NCBI RefSeq assembly: GCF_017814975.1 | Contig: NZ_JAGIQA010000008.1 | Coordinates: 186,001-250,000 of the forward strand | DNA: 64,000 nt | Origin: Cupriavidus consociatus | Lineage (GTDB): Bacteria > Pseudomonadota > Gammaproteobacteria > Burkholderiales > Burkholderiaceae | Direction of reading: 5' to 3' | Shown: piece after piece, positions 23,543-32,928 of the stretch | Layout: each line of letters opens with the position of its first letter | Numbering within the stretch: the stretch's first letter is position 1 | Notes under the pieces: generated by a model | The model's input: the letters and a program-made list of their open reading frames with translations, nothing else | Databases searched by the model: none | Told to the model about the DNA's origin: nothing | Program-made: the position numbers and the translations under genes

Positions 23543-25222
23543 ATGGCAAGTAAAGAGTTCGACTATGTGATCGTCGGAGCTGGCTCGGCAGGGTGCGCGC
23601 TGGCATACCGCCTCGGCGCCGATCCGAACCTGCGCATTTTGGTGCTGGAGGCCGGCGGGCACGATCGCTCGCCCATCGTCAAGGTGCCGCTGACATGGGG
23701 GCTGATCTTGAAGAACCGGCTGTTCGACTGGGGTTACTTCACGCAGCCCGAGTTGGGCATGGATGGCCGCAGGATCGAGTGTGCCCGCGGCAAGGTCGTG
23801 GGGGGCTCTTCGTCGATCAACGGCATGGCCTACGCCCGCGGCGCGCGCCAGGACTATGACGCCTGGGCTGGAGAGCTTGGCCTGAGCGGCTGGTCATACG
23901 AGGACGTATTGCCGTATTTCAAACGGTCTGAGTCCTGGGAAGGCGGCGAGAGTGCGCTTCGTGGCGGCAGCGGACCGCTGACCGTGATTCGCATGGACTA
24001 CCGCGACCCGCTCATCGGCGGCTTCCTGCATGCAACGCGCGCCTGCGGCTATCCGACCAACGATGACTATAACGGCGACTCGGTTGAAGGATTCGGGCCG
24101 ATGCAGGCAACGATCCGTAATGGCCTGCGCTGCAGTGCAGCGGTAGCGTACCTCAGGCCTGCGCTCGCGCGAGGCAATGTTACGCTTGTCACCAATGCGC
24201 TGGTCGAGAAGGTCATCCTGCAGAACGAATCTGGCACCCCAAGGGCGACCGGCGTCGCGTATCGGCACAATGGAGAAACGGTTCTTGCGCATGCGCGCCG
24301 CGAGGTGATCCTGTCAGGCGGGGTTATCAATTCACCGCAGCTCTTGATGCTTTCCGGGATCGGGCCTGCCAAGGAGCTCGCCAGGCACGGGCTTGGCACG
24401 GTCGTCGATCTTCCTGGGGTTGGCCAAAATCTTCAGGACCATATCGTCTTCGATATACGCTGGCGCCGCCGGGAGCCTGGCCCCCTGCACCGGATGATGC
24501 GCGCCGACCGGATCGGCATGGATCTGATCCGGACATTCTTTGGCAACGGCGGCTTCTCCAGCAAGATTCCCGCGGCCGCGGTGGGGCTGATACGCAGCCA
24601 GCCCCACCTGCAACACCCCGACGTACAGCTTATTCTCGCCGCTGGCCCGATGAACGCCGGCCCCTACTTCGCACCGTTCAAGAAGCCCTACACCGATGCC
24701 TTTTCCATCAAGGGCATCTACCTCACGCCGCAAAGCAGGGGCCAGGTTCGACTGGGCAATGCCGATCCGTCTCAAGCCGCGGTCATCGAACAGAACTTCC
24801 TCGCTACCGAGACTGACCGCAAGGCGGTACGTGAAATGTTCTACCGCATGCGCGAAATCGGCGCGCAGGCTGGCATGCGGGACTTCATCGCAGAGGAGCT
24901 CTCCCCTGGCCCGAAGACCAGGACCGACGCCGACGTGGACGCGTTCATCCGCCGGAACGCGATCACCCTGCACCATCCCGTCGGCACCTGCAGGATGGGC
25001 GCGCAGGGCGATCCCATGGCAGTCCTTGACACCCATCTGCGCGTGCGAGGCGTGGAAGCCCTGCGGGTCGTGGATGGCTCCGCCATGCCTCGCGTGGTGC
25101 GTGGGCCCACCAATGCCCCGATCATCATGATGGCCGAACGTGCGGCCGATCACATGATGGGAAGGCGTCTGGCAGCCGAGGCCCCGGCGCAGCGGCATAC
25201 GCTGGCAGCGATGGTGGACTGA
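23543..25222 (+). CDS. GMC-family FAD-dependent oxidoreductase (choline dehydrogenase-like)
   Basis: 559 residues; start MASKEFDYV chosen because GGAGGAG lies 5-6 bases upstream. FAD-binding fold at the N-terminus: YVIVGAGSAGCALAYRLG, LVLEAGG. GMC signatures: CARGKVVGGSSSINGMAYARG and LSGGVINSPQLLMLSGIGP. Catalytic His in ITLHHPVGTCRMG and the C-terminal ALRVVDGSAMPRVVRGPTNAPIIMMAERAAD. Oxidises an alcohol to an aldehyde or ketone. First gene of a plus-strand unit with an MBL hydrolase, Bug receptor and MFS transporter; its product could feed the aldehyde dehydrogenase at 19958. Confidence 0.94.
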   Translation: MASKEFDYVIVGAGSAGCALAYRLGADPNLRILVLEAGGHDRSPIVKVPLTWGLILKNRLFDWGYFTQPELGMDGRRIECARGKVVGGSSSINGMAYARGARQDYDAWAGELGLSGWSYEDVLPYFKRSESWEGGESALRGGSGPLTVIRMDYRDPLIGGFLHATRACGYPTNDDYNGDSVEGFGPMQATIRNGLRCSAAVAYLRPALARGNVTLVTNALVEKVILQNESGTPRATGVAYRHNGETVLAHARREVILSGGVINSPQLLMLSGIGPAKELARHGLGTVVDLPGVGQNLQDHIVFDIRWRRREPGPLHRMMRADRIGMDLIRTFFGNGGFSSKIPAAAVGLIRSQPHLQHPDVQLILAAGPMNAGPYFAPFKKPYTDAFSIKGIYLTPQSRGQVRLGNADPSQAAVIEQNFLATETDRKAVREMFYRMREIGAQAGMRDFIAEELSPGPKTRTDADVDAFIRRNAITLHHPVGTCRMGAQGDPMAVLDTHLRVRGVEALRVVDGSAMPRVVRGPTNAPIIMMAERAADHMMGRRLAAEAPAQRHTLAAMVD

Positions 25223-25271
25223 GCGTCGCCACGCAGTGCCGATAGATTTCAATCCAATGATGGAGACAGCG

Positions 25272-26219
25272 ATGCATTGCTCCTGCAACGAGACTTCTTA
25301 TTCCGGCCGCATTGTCAATCGAAGCGCCGAACGGTTCACGGTCGGGATCGGTCACGTGGAAGTCATCCGCTTATACGAAACGACGCTGCTCGGTGAAACC
25401 GCGCAGACGTGGCTGCCCGATTTCAATCGCGAGCTGGTTCGCGAGCACGAGCACTGGCTGGCCCCGACTTACTATGATCCCGAGAGCGGGCGGATCCCCA
25501 TGCCGGTACATAGCTGGATCGTCCGGACGCCCAGGCATACCGTTCTCATCGACAGCTGCATCGGCAACCACAAGCATCGCCCGGGCCTGTCCGAGATGCA
25601 TCAGCTGTCGACGAATTACCTGCAGCGCATGGCCGCGCTCGGCATTCACCCCGAAGAGATCGACTATGTCATGTGCAGCCACCTACATGCCGACCATGTG
25701 GGCTGGAACACGCGGCTGGTGAATGGCACCTGGGTGCCCACCTTCCCTAACGCGCGCTACGTCATCTCGCAAGTCGAGTACGACCACGTACTCCGTGCAA
25801 TCACGACGGGCGTCAGCGGCGTGCCCGGGTGGTTCGCGCCGATGTACAACGACAGCGTCCTCCCGATCGTGGAAGCCGGGCAATCCGTGCTGTTCGATGA
25901 CACCTATTCACTCGACGATACCTTCCTGATCCGGCATGCACCCGGGCACTCCCCAGGCCACGTGCGCATTGAACTGTCGTCGCGCGGAGAGAACGGCGTA
26001 TTCTGCGGCGATATGCTGCACACGCCGATCCAGATCCCCTTCTGGCAATGGAGCAGCCGTGTCTGCGACGACAGGGCCCTCGCGGCGAAGTCGCGCAAGG
26101 AGCTGTTGTCCTTCTGTGCGGAAACCGGGGCATTGCTGTTTCCCGGCCACTTCGAATCTCCGCACGTCGGTCATATCGTCGAACAGTCGGGAAGCTTCGG
26201 CATCCAGTTCCTGCGCTAG
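25272..26219 (+). CDS. MBL-fold metallohydrolase
   Basis: 315 residues from MHCSCNETS, preceded by GGAG at a good distance; two in-frame starts lie further upstream (ATG 25257, GTG 25236). Metallo-beta-lactamase core: TVLIDSCIGNHKHRP, VMCSHLHADHVGWNTRL (HxHxDH metal motif), LIRHAPGHSPGHVRIEL (third metal His) and VFCGDMLHTPIQIPFW. LFPGHFESPHVGHI supplies the last His. Related to lactonase/AttM-like or sulfatase-like hydrolases. Probably cotranscribed with the GMC oxidoreductase and likely acts on the same pathway. Confidence 0.9.
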   Translation: MHCSCNETSYSGRIVNRSAERFTVGIGHVEVIRLYETTLLGETAQTWLPDFNRELVREHEHWLAPTYYDPESGRIPMPVHSWIVRTPRHTVLIDSCIGNHKHRPGLSEMHQLSTNYLQRMAALGIHPEEIDYVMCSHLHADHVGWNTRLVNGTWVPTFPNARYVISQVEYDHVLRAITTGVSGVPGWFAPMYNDSVLPIVEAGQSVLFDDTYSLDDTFLIRHAPGHSPGHVRIELSSRGENGVFCGDMLHTPIQIPFWQWSSRVCDDRALAAKSRKELLSFCAETGALLFPGHFESPHVGHIVEQSGSFGIQFLR

Positions 26220-26388
26220 GCGAGGCGGCTGCCTTTTCCTGGTAGCGGAGGTTTAGCTCTTCCGTTCAACGTCTACGGAACACGGCCCTTCCGCGCCGTC
26301 CTTCTTCTTGATTTTCGCTCGCCCGCCGCCTCGGCTGGGGCCACGCATCTTCTGGATGCCGCGGGCGAGCATTCCGATATTTCCGTCT

Positions 26389-27384
26389 ATGCCAACATCA
26401 TCACGCCTCGCGGGCGCGCCGGCGTGCGTCATCGCGCTCGCCTCCGCCCTGTGCTTCACAACGAGCCAGCCGGCGTTCGCCGCCGCGGGCTTCCCCGAAA
26501 GGCCGGTCCGCCTCATCGTTCCGTTTCCGTCGGGCGGTGGTACGGACACCATCGCCAGGCTTCTCGCCAAGCAGCTCTCGCTGGCCACCGGACAATCGTT
26601 CGTCGTCGAGAACCGTGCGGGCGCTTCCGGAAACATCGGCATGGATGCGATCGCAAAGGCGCGCCCCGATGGATACACCATCGGCATCACCACCAGCAAT
26701 CTCACCATGAACAGCGCCCTGTATCGGCGCCTGGCCTTTGATCCAAAACGCGATATCGCGCCGATCACAATGATCGCTTCATCGCCGCTGGTGATCGGCG
26801 TATCCAGCTCGCTTAACGTATCGTCGCTGGCCGCGCTCAAGGCCAGGATGATCTCCGCGAAAGACTCCCTGTCCTACTCGTCCTGCGGCAACGGGACGCC
26901 CGAGCATTTTGCCGGTGCCATGCTCGCCGCGGCATGGCAAGTCAACCTCGTGCATGTGCCCTACAAGGGTTGTGCCCCGGCAATGATCGACGCACTAGGG
27001 GGGCAGGTTCCGGTATTCGTCAGCACCATGGCGAATACGAAGCCCTACATCAATGACGGCCGCGTCCGCCTGCTGGCAGTGACTGCAAAGGACAGGAACG
27101 CATTGATGCCCGGCGTGCCTTCGACGCGCGAGGAAGGCGTAGGCGATATCGACGTTCGGGTGTGGTTCGGGCTGGTCGCACCGGCCGGTTTGCCTGAAGA
27201 CGTCCTGAAGCGCCTGGTTTCCCTCTCGCACGCCGCCCTGCAGAAGCCGGAGCTGCGCAATGCCCTTGCGGAGCAAGGCTATGACACTGTCGACGGTGGC
27301 CCGGAGCGCTTTGCGGCGAACATCGCCAGAGAGATTCCCTTCTGGAAACAGCTTTCAGCGAAGTACAGCATTTCACTTGACTGA
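26389..27384 (+). CDS. Bug/TctC-family periplasmic receptor
   Basis: 331 residues from MPTSSRLAGAP, which gives a normal signal peptide ending near QPAFAA; no good ribosome site is visible and starts at 26308 or 26356 are possible. Core motifs: PVRLIVPFPSGGGTDTIARLLAKQL, ENRAGASGNIGMDAIAKARPDGYTI, YSSCGNGTPEHFAGAML, HVPYKGCAPAMIDALGGQVPVF and VWFGLVAPAGLPEDVL. The C-terminus is intact. It lies between the MBL hydrolase and the MFS transporter, probably a receptor for the same substrate. Confidence 0.9.
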   Translation: MPTSSRLAGAPACVIALASALCFTTSQPAFAAAGFPERPVRLIVPFPSGGGTDTIARLLAKQLSLATGQSFVVENRAGASGNIGMDAIAKARPDGYTIGITTSNLTMNSALYRRLAFDPKRDIAPITMIASSPLVIGVSSSLNVSSLAALKARMISAKDSLSYSSCGNGTPEHFAGAMLAAAWQVNLVHVPYKGCAPAMIDALGGQVPVFVSTMANTKPYINDGRVRLLAVTAKDRNALMPGVPSTREEGVGDIDVRVWFGLVAPAGLPEDVLKRLVSLSHAALQKPELRNALAEQGYDTVDGGPERFAANIAREIPFWKQLSAKYSISLD

Positions 27385-27470
27385 GGCACCCCGGGAACAG
27401 AACAGGCCACCAGGCGTCCTGGCGACCAGACACGACATAGAAAACCAAAAACGAACAAGGTGGAGACCAT

Positions 27471-28817
27471 ATGGCAATCAACGGAGCAATAGACCTCACA
27501 CAGCTGATCAACACGCGGCCGCTTGGCCGGTATCAGGTGCGTATCATCCTGATGTGCACCTTAAGCATGATCCTGGACGGCTATGACGTGCAGGTCATGG
27601 GCTACGTCGCGCCCGCCCTGCTGGCAGAATGGGGCCTGCAGAAGACCGCCTTGACGCCGGTCTTCTCTGCCGGAGTCATCGGCATGCTGATCGGGTCCTT
27701 ACTGTCGGGACTGGCCTCGGACAGGTATGGCCGGCGCAGCGTACTGCTCGCTTCGATGCTCGGCGTTTCCGTGGGCATGCTTGCCACACCCTATGCCGGT
27801 TCGCCGGCACAGTTGATCATCATCCGCTTCCTGACAGGACTGGCGATGGGGGCCATCGTGCCGAACGCGGTCTCGCTCGGCGGTGAATACAGTCCTGCCC
27901 GGCTGCGCGCAACGCTGATGATGACGATCACCTGCGGATACCTGGTCGGCGCTATGCTATGCGGGCTCATTGCCGCGCTCATACTTCCCGGCTTCGGTTG
28001 GCGCGCCGTCTTCGTCGCAGGGGGAGTGGCGTCGCTGGTCCTTTGCGTCGCCATGGCCCGCTGGATGCCCGAGTCACTTCAGTTCATGGCGCTACGGCCC
28101 GAGCGGCGTCAGGAAACGTTGCACGGTGTGCGACAGCTTTATCCCGACTTATCGCTCCAGTCCGATGCGGAACTGGCCGGCGTAGCGCCGCAAGTCCGTG
28201 GCGGCCGGCTGGCCGAACTCTTCCATCGCAAGTACCGGCGCAGCACCTTGCTGCTGTGGGCAATCTACTTCCTCAACCTGCTTGCCGTGTTCTTCCTGGC
28301 CAGCTGGCTGCCGATACTGCTCAGGGAAGCCGGCCACTCCGCCCCGCAGGCGATCCTCGCCGGCGCATCGCTTTGGGGAGGTGGCATCGCCGGAACCCTT
28401 TCCCTGGGCTGGGCGATTGACCGATTTGGGTACGGCAGAGTGCTGTCGGCAGTCTACCTGCTCGCAACTGCCGGCATCGTCGCCACGGGGATGTCCCTCT
28501 CCTACCTTCCCCTTGCGATGATAGCGATCGCAGTTTCCGGATATGCCGTCATGGGTGCCCAGGCCGCACTGAACGCGCTGGCCGCAACCCTCTACCCGAC
28601 GCATATCAGGGCCACCGGCGTAGGCTGGGGGCTTGGGATCGGGCGCCTCGGCTCGGTGGTGGGACCGATCGTGGGTGGGGAGCTGATCGGCCTCAGGTGG
28701 GATGCCGCCACCTTGCTGGCGGCGGCCGCAATCCCGACATGCGTGGCAATGTTCGCCGCGTTTCCCCTTGGCGACAGCCGCCGTGCCGTCTCCGGCAAGG
28801 CAACGCGCAGCGTCTAG
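27471..28817 (+). CDS. MFS transporter of the aromatic acid:H+ symporter type
   Basis: 448 residues, about 12 hydrophobic segments. The first membrane segment carries MILDGYDVQVMGYVAPAL, the DGYD signature of AAHS transporters (PcaK/BenK/MhpT type). The loop after helix 2 reads GLASDRYGRRSVLLASM and the second half has GWAIDRFGYGRVL. Good ribosome site (GGTGGAGACC) before MAINGAIDL. Imports an aromatic or related acid into the cytoplasm. End of the GMC oxidoreductase operon; the type of transporter hints that the pathway substrate is an aromatic or cyclic acid. Confidence 0.92.
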   Translation: MAINGAIDLTQLINTRPLGRYQVRIILMCTLSMILDGYDVQVMGYVAPALLAEWGLQKTALTPVFSAGVIGMLIGSLLSGLASDRYGRRSVLLASMLGVSVGMLATPYAGSPAQLIIIRFLTGLAMGAIVPNAVSLGGEYSPARLRATLMMTITCGYLVGAMLCGLIAALILPGFGWRAVFVAGGVASLVLCVAMARWMPESLQFMALRPERRQETLHGVRQLYPDLSLQSDAELAGVAPQVRGGRLAELFHRKYRRSTLLLWAIYFLNLLAVFFLASWLPILLREAGHSAPQAILAGASLWGGGIAGTLSLGWAIDRFGYGRVLSAVYLLATAGIVATGMSLSYLPLAMIAIAVSGYAVMGAQAALNALAATLYPTHIRATGVGWGLGIGRLGSVVGPIVGGELIGLRWDAATLLAAAAIPTCVAMFAAFPLGDSRRAVSGKATRSV

Positions 28818-28855
28818 GCCCGTAACCGCCATGTCCGCGCGGCTGACGTCGCCGC

Positions 28856-29461
28856 TTATCCGGCGAACCCTCCGCCATCCAGGAATTCTTGCTCCGCTGG
28901 TGTCGTCTGCCTGAGAAGCAGCGGGTTGCGATGGGGGAAGCGTCCAAAGCGCCGCACGATATCGCGGTGCCGCACCGCATGCGATCGGGCTGTGCGACCC
29001 AGACGCGCATTGAGCAACACCGAGACGTCCTGGTCGGCCAGGTCTTCTGAGTGTGCGAAGGGCAGGCAGAAGAACAGGCGCAGGGGAACCTCCACCCTAT
29101 CCATCTGATCCCGTTCCAGGGCCACGCGCGCAAAGTGTCGCGCCAGGGCATCGGTTGCATACATGTGGGCGGTTCCGCGGAAGGCATTGCGGGGGAACTG
29201 GTCCAGCAGGATCAGCAGCGCCAGCGCCCCCACGGGGAGGTGGGTCCAGTGGTCGCACTCGCGGCGCGCGGCCGCCAGATGCAGCTTGAGGAAGCGCTCG
29301 CGGAAGTGACGATCGAAGTCCGGACGCTTGCTGAACCAGTGCGCACGGGAGCGTCGCCAGAAGTCCACCACGGCCTCGGCTTCCTGGATAGCAGGCACCG
29401 CCGTGCGCGCGAGCACCTCGGCCTGTCCCTGGTAGCGTCCCTTCGCCTCAGTGAGCGCCAT
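28856..29461 (-). CDS. DUF924-family protein
   Basis: 201 residues. Family hallmarks: VVDFWRRSRAHWFSKRPDFDRHFRERF, LALLILLDQFPRNAFRGTAHMYATDALA, RLFFCLPFAHSEDLADQD and FPHRNPLLLRQTTPAEQEFL. The fold is TPR-like; function unknown. Converges with the MFS gene and overlaps the LtrA-like gene by 14 bases, so it is probably cotranscribed with it. The true start may be downstream of the overlap. Confidence 0.88.
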   Translation of the reverse strand: MALTEAKGRYQGQAEVLARTAVPAIQEAEAVVDFWRRSRAHWFSKRPDFDRHFRERFLKLHLAAARRECDHWTHLPVGALALLILLDQFPRNAFRGTAHMYATDALARHFARVALERDQMDRVEVPLRLFFCLPFAHSEDLADQDVSVLLNARLGRTARSHAVRHRDIVRRFGRFPHRNPLLLRQTTPAEQEFLDGGGFAG

Positions 29462-30383
29462 GGCGTGGATCGAGAACGGGCCGACGCTGCGCGCGCGCTT
29501 CCCACAAGCTTACCGCCAGCAGTACCCCGGTGGTCAGCCAACCCATGGCCAGCGAGTTCGCCCCATATCCAACTGGGATCAATGCCAGCAGGGCGAGCGC
29601 ACCGGCGACATGCGAGAGCGGGATGCCCAGCGTGCCGATGAACGTCGCACCCAGCGCAAGAAGAATGTCCCCGCCCCAGGCTTTCGCATCGGCCAGTGTG
29701 GCGCCGCTTGCCAGCAGCGTCTCGCCGAGCGCGACGATCACGAAGAGCTGGCAGCGCTCGGCCAGATGGCCACCCTCGATGGTCCAGTCGCTCGTCGACG
29801 AGCGACCCATGCCGGGCAGCGCAAAGCCGATCATTGGCGAGAGGTACTCGCAGGCGACGGCCACGCCCCAGCAGGCGATGCGCGCCTCGTGTTCCAGCAA
29901 ACCACTGGCGACCCAGAACATGGCGGCGATGCACAACCACCCCAGCATGCGCCGGTAGTTCGGCGCCAGCGGATGTCTCCGACCCAGCTCTGCAACGATG
30001 AACGCGGTGCGTCCCACCTGCATGGCGGCATAGCAGGCTGCGAAGAGGAGCCCGCGATCACCGAAGGCGTCCGGAATGCTGCAAGCCATCAGCAGCGCCA
30101 GCAGCATCGTGGCAAACAGCAGGCCCCGGATGCGCGGCGTTTCCGGATCGAACCAGTTGGTCACCCAGCAGGTATATTGCCAGCCCAGCCAGACGGCGAA
30201 CCAGAGCACCAGCGTCTCCACCAGACCCAAGAGGCTCAGGTGGTGCAGCAGTTCGTGGCTGAGCTGCGTGACCGCAAAGACGTAGACCAGATCGAAGAAA
30301 AGCTCCTCGAAGGTCACGCGGGCATGGTGCCCGTCGCGGCGCCGCAGCGTAGGGTGGCGATCGGCTTCGTGCCTGACGGTCAT
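29448..30383 (-). CDS. LtrA-family membrane protein (low-temperature requirement A), shortened
   Basis: 311 residues from MTVRHEADRH, preceded by GGGAG; the frame's upstream extension overlaps the next gene out of frame. LtrA hallmarks: VTFEELFFDLVYVFAVTQLSHELLHHLS, WVTNWFDPE, ERCQLFVIVALGETLLASGATL, with many hydrophobic helices. Compared with the family as I remember it, the stretch between LALGATFIGTLG and HVAGALALLALIPVG is short by roughly 60 residues, possibly an in-frame deletion. Function is poorly known. Upstream, 13 bases away, is a small membrane protein gene. Confidence 0.82.
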   Translation of the reverse strand: MTVRHEADRHPTLRRRDGHHARVTFEELFFDLVYVFAVTQLSHELLHHLSLLGLVETLVLWFAVWLGWQYTCWVTNWFDPETPRIRGLLFATMLLALLMACSIPDAFGDRGLLFAACYAAMQVGRTAFIVAELGRRHPLAPNYRRMLGWLCIAAMFWVASGLLEHEARIACWGVAVACEYLSPMIGFALPGMGRSSTSDWTIEGGHLAERCQLFVIVALGETLLASGATLADAKAWGGDILLALGATFIGTLGIPLSHVAGALALLALIPVGYGANSLAMGWLTTGVLLAVSLWEARAQRRPVLDPRHGAH

Positions 30384-30396
30384 GGTCGTCTCCCGA

Positions 30397-30666
30397 TCAG
30401 CCGAGCGACAGCCACCACACCGCAATGCCAGCCGCAATGGCCGGCACAGCGAAGACCAGCACCAGGATCGGGAACTCTTCGCGCGCGCTGTAGCCCGCGT
30501 ATTGCACGCCGACCCACATATTGGCTGCAGCGACTGCCAGCCAAACCGGCGCGAAGACCTTGGCCGCCAGGGCCATGCCCGCTGCGCTCGCGCCCCAGAG
30601 CCAGCCAAAGAGCAAAAAGACGCCCAGCAGGGTCAGCCCACCGACGATCACCAACGCTACGTGCAT
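30397..30666 (-). CDS. Small inner-membrane protein, unknown function
   Basis: 89 residues from MHVALVIVGG, with AGGAG correctly placed upstream. Three hydrophobic segments are visible (ALVIVGGLTLLGVFLLFGW, VFAPVWLAVAAANMWVGV, FPILVLVFAVPAIAAGIAVWW). I do not recognise a named family. It lies 13 bases upstream of the LtrA-like gene and about 85 bases downstream of the SDR gene on the same strand. Confidence 0.75.
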   Translation of the reverse strand: MHVALVIVGGLTLLGVFLLFGWLWGASAAGMALAAKVFAPVWLAVAAANMWVGVQYAGYSAREEFPILVLVFAVPAIAAGIAVWWLSLG

Positions 30667-30750
30667 ATGCACTCCTTTCGAGCTTTTTTCGCTCGTTCTC
30701 AAGCGCCGGCCGCCTCTGCCGCCAGGCACGAGGCAGCACGGCGCCCCGGC

Positions 30751-31524
30751 TTACTTCGTCGTGTACCCGCCGTTGATCAGGATAGTCTGCCCGGTGATCC
30801 ACCAGCCGTCGCTCACCAGATGGCGAATAAAGGGCACCACATCCTCGATGTCGGTGAGCCCGGTCTTGCTAAAGGGAGACAACGCAGCGGCCGTCTTGTG
30901 ATAGGCCTGCGCGTCGGCACTCTCCTGACCGTAGAAGAACGGCGTGTCCATCGGGCCCGGGCCCACGGCAGTTACTGAGATGCCGCGCTCGCCGAACTCC
31001 TTGGAGGCCGCTCGGGTGAAATGCTCGACCGGCGCCTTGGTACCGGCATAGGAGGCGTAGAACGGCGTAAAGGCGCCCAGCAGCGAAGTGACGAGCGTGC
31101 AGATCTTGCCGCCGTCGTTGACATGCCTGCCGGCTTCCTTCAGGAAAAAGAAGGCCGACTTGGCGTTGACCGCGCTCATCTCGTCATATTCGGACTCGCT
31201 GATCTCGACCATCGGCTTCTTCAGCACCTTTCCCACCGTGTTGATGGCGATGTCGGGGCGGCCGACGGCGGCTACCGCATCTGCGAACAACTTCTCGACG
31301 GCGCCGGCCGTGGTCAGGTCGGCCTGCAGCGCGACGGCCTGGGCACCCGCCTTCTCGAGGGCAGCCACCGTGGCCTCTGCATCGGCCTTGCTGGCGGCGC
31401 TGTTGTAGTGAATGGCCACAGCCTTGGCGCCGTGGGCAACTAGGTCACGGGCGATCAGGCCGCCGAGGTTCTTGGCGCCGCCGGCGATCAGGACAACTTT
31501 GCCTTCAATGGTGTGCTTGGACAT
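30751..31524 (-). CDS. Short-chain dehydrogenase/reductase
   Basis: 257 residues, classical SDR. Cofactor site VVLIAGGAKNLGGLIARDLVAHG (glycine pattern changed to GGxxxLG), DLTTAG, and NTVGKVLKKP in place of the usual NNAG. Catalytic YASYAGTKAPVEHFTRAASKEFG (YxxxK, with G-T before Lys) and C-terminal GQTILINGGYTTK. Reduces or oxidises a small carbonyl or alcohol compound. It is divergent from the LysR gene at 31633, which probably controls it. Confidence 0.92.
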   Translation of the reverse strand: MSKHTIEGKVVLIAGGAKNLGGLIARDLVAHGAKAVAIHYNSAASKADAEATVAALEKAGAQAVALQADLTTAGAVEKLFADAVAAVGRPDIAINTVGKVLKKPMVEISESEYDEMSAVNAKSAFFFLKEAGRHVNDGGKICTLVTSLLGAFTPFYASYAGTKAPVEHFTRAASKEFGERGISVTAVGPGPMDTPFFYGQESADAQAYHKTAAALSPFSKTGLTDIEDVVPFIRHLVSDGWWITGQTILINGGYTTK

Positions 31525-31558
31525 GGGGGACTCCAGTCAGGGTGGATGATGGAAGGAT

Positions 31559-31629
31559 TCTATTGGTCATGAATTGACTGATAAACGCCAATTTATTAGA
31601 TTGACTAGTCATGATTCTCTACCAATAGA
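31559..31629. promoter_or_regulatory. Divergent SDR/LysR promoter with long inverted repeat
   Basis: Outer arms TCTATTGGT (31559-31567) and ACCAATAGA (31621-31629) bracket an AT-rich segment holding two TCATGA and two ATTGACT motifs, the latter in direct orientation. Likely binding region of the LysR protein. Confidence 0.55.
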
Positions 31630-31632
31630 GCT

Positions 31633-32532
31633 ATGGACCTGATCGATCAGCTGCGCATCTTCCAGCGCGTGGCACACAGCGGCGGCTTCACCGTTGCGTC
31701 GGACCAGATGGGACTGCCGCGACCTACCGTGTCGCTGGCCATCCAGCAGCTGGAATCCCGCCTGGGCACGCGCTTGCTCAATCGCACGACGCGGCGCGTG
31801 AGTCTGACGCAGGACGGCGAAGCTTTACTGCAACGCGCCGCCACGCTGGTGGCTGATGCCGAGGAACTGGAGCAGCTGTTCCGGCCGCAGGGCGTGGCGC
31901 TTTCCGGGCGCCTGCGGGTGGACGTGCCCAGTCGCATAGCGCGCCGACTGGTGGCCCCGGCGTTGCCGACGTTCTTCGAACGCCATCCGGGCATGGTGGT
32001 GGAACTGGGCTCCAGCGATCGTATGATCGACCTGGTGCACGAAGGCATCGACTGCGCCCTGCGCGTGGGGAAACTGTCCGCCAGCAGCCTGGTGGCCCGG
32101 CCATTGGGCCAGCTGCAGCTCGTCAACTGCGCCAGCCCGGCCTATCTGTCGAAGCACGGCGTGCCCCAGTCGCCTGCCGATCTGCCCGGGCATCGAGCCG
32201 TGAACTACGCTTCGCCCACAAGCGGCCGCGTCGTACCCTGGGAGTGGATGGAGCAGGGGTCATCGCGGACCCTGCAGATGGATGGCGTGGTAGTGGTGAA
32301 CAACGCGGAGACCTACATCGCCACCTGCCTGGCGGGGTTGGGGTTAATCCAGATCCCGGCCTTCGACGTCAAGGAGCACCTGGCGGCGGGCGAGTTGGTC
32401 GAGGTGCTGCAAGCGTGGCCAGCACCATCGATCTCGGTCCAGCTGGTCTATCCGCATCGCCGACACCTGTCACGACGACTCCAGGCGTTCAGCGATTGGC
32501 TGACGGAGGTTTTAAAGGTAGCTGTTGACTGA
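31633..32532 (+). CDS. LysR-family transcriptional regulator
   Basis: 299 residues. Helix-turn-helix: LIDQLRIFQRVAHSGGFTVASDQMGLPRPTVSLAIQQLESRLGTRLLNRTTRRVSLTQDG. Effector domain: GRLRVDVPSRIARRLVAPALPTFFERHPGMVVELG, IDCALRVGKLSASSLVARPLG. The combination belongs to the branch of LysR regulators that often sits divergent to a single oxidoreductase gene, here the SDR at 30751. Inducer unknown. Confidence 0.93.
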   Translation: MDLIDQLRIFQRVAHSGGFTVASDQMGLPRPTVSLAIQQLESRLGTRLLNRTTRRVSLTQDGEALLQRAATLVADAEELEQLFRPQGVALSGRLRVDVPSRIARRLVAPALPTFFERHPGMVVELGSSDRMIDLVHEGIDCALRVGKLSASSLVARPLGQLQLVNCASPAYLSKHGVPQSPADLPGHRAVNYASPTSGRVVPWEWMEQGSSRTLQMDGVVVVNNAETYIATCLAGLGLIQIPAFDVKEHLAAGELVEVLQAWPAPSISVQLVYPHRRHLSRRLQAFSDWLTEVLKVAVD

Positions 32533-32928
32533 AGTTCTCAGTACGGGTTGAGGTCATCGCACTGCTCGAGCATTCTCGGCCGGTATGCTGCAGAAAGGTC
32601 AACTTAACAATGACTTAGAAATCCCCCAACCAGGGCATGAGCCACTCGCAGACAATTCTTGCCCACAGGCAGCATGTTGCCCTAGCGTGGCCGGACGGCG
32701 TCTTTCATAACACCACACTGGGCCTGATAAGCATGCCAAAGAGGATCGCGCCCTACGGCGCGGCCACTACGAGGCCACGCCGTAACAGCTGACCCTACCC
32801 GCATTATGACAGGACGCCAGGCAATTTCGCGGGTTACGGGTGTTATGCCAAAAAGGGCCATTTGGCGGAGCGGCGCAGCCCCACACGCCTACCCGTACTT
32901 GCCAGCCTGATCAGACCGAAGCCTGGCG
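32533..32928. other. Non-coding stretch with a spaced inverted repeat
   Basis: No supported gene. CATAACACC (32706-32714) and GGTGTTATG (32839-32847) form a 9-bp inverted repeat about 125 bases apart, which might be the ends of a lost or very small element. No transposase or target duplication is visible. Confidence 0.35.

Noticed and set aside
29451..30776. 441-codon plus-strand frame across LtrA and the small membrane gene
   Set aside because: Antisense shadow with low-complexity Gln/Arg/His content and no motif, while the minus strand has clear LtrA and DUF924 features.
32706..32847. Insertion-sequence remnant bounded by CATAACACC / GGTGTTATG
   Set aside because: No transposase fragment, target duplication or second copy is visible; kept only as a note for the non-coding stretch.
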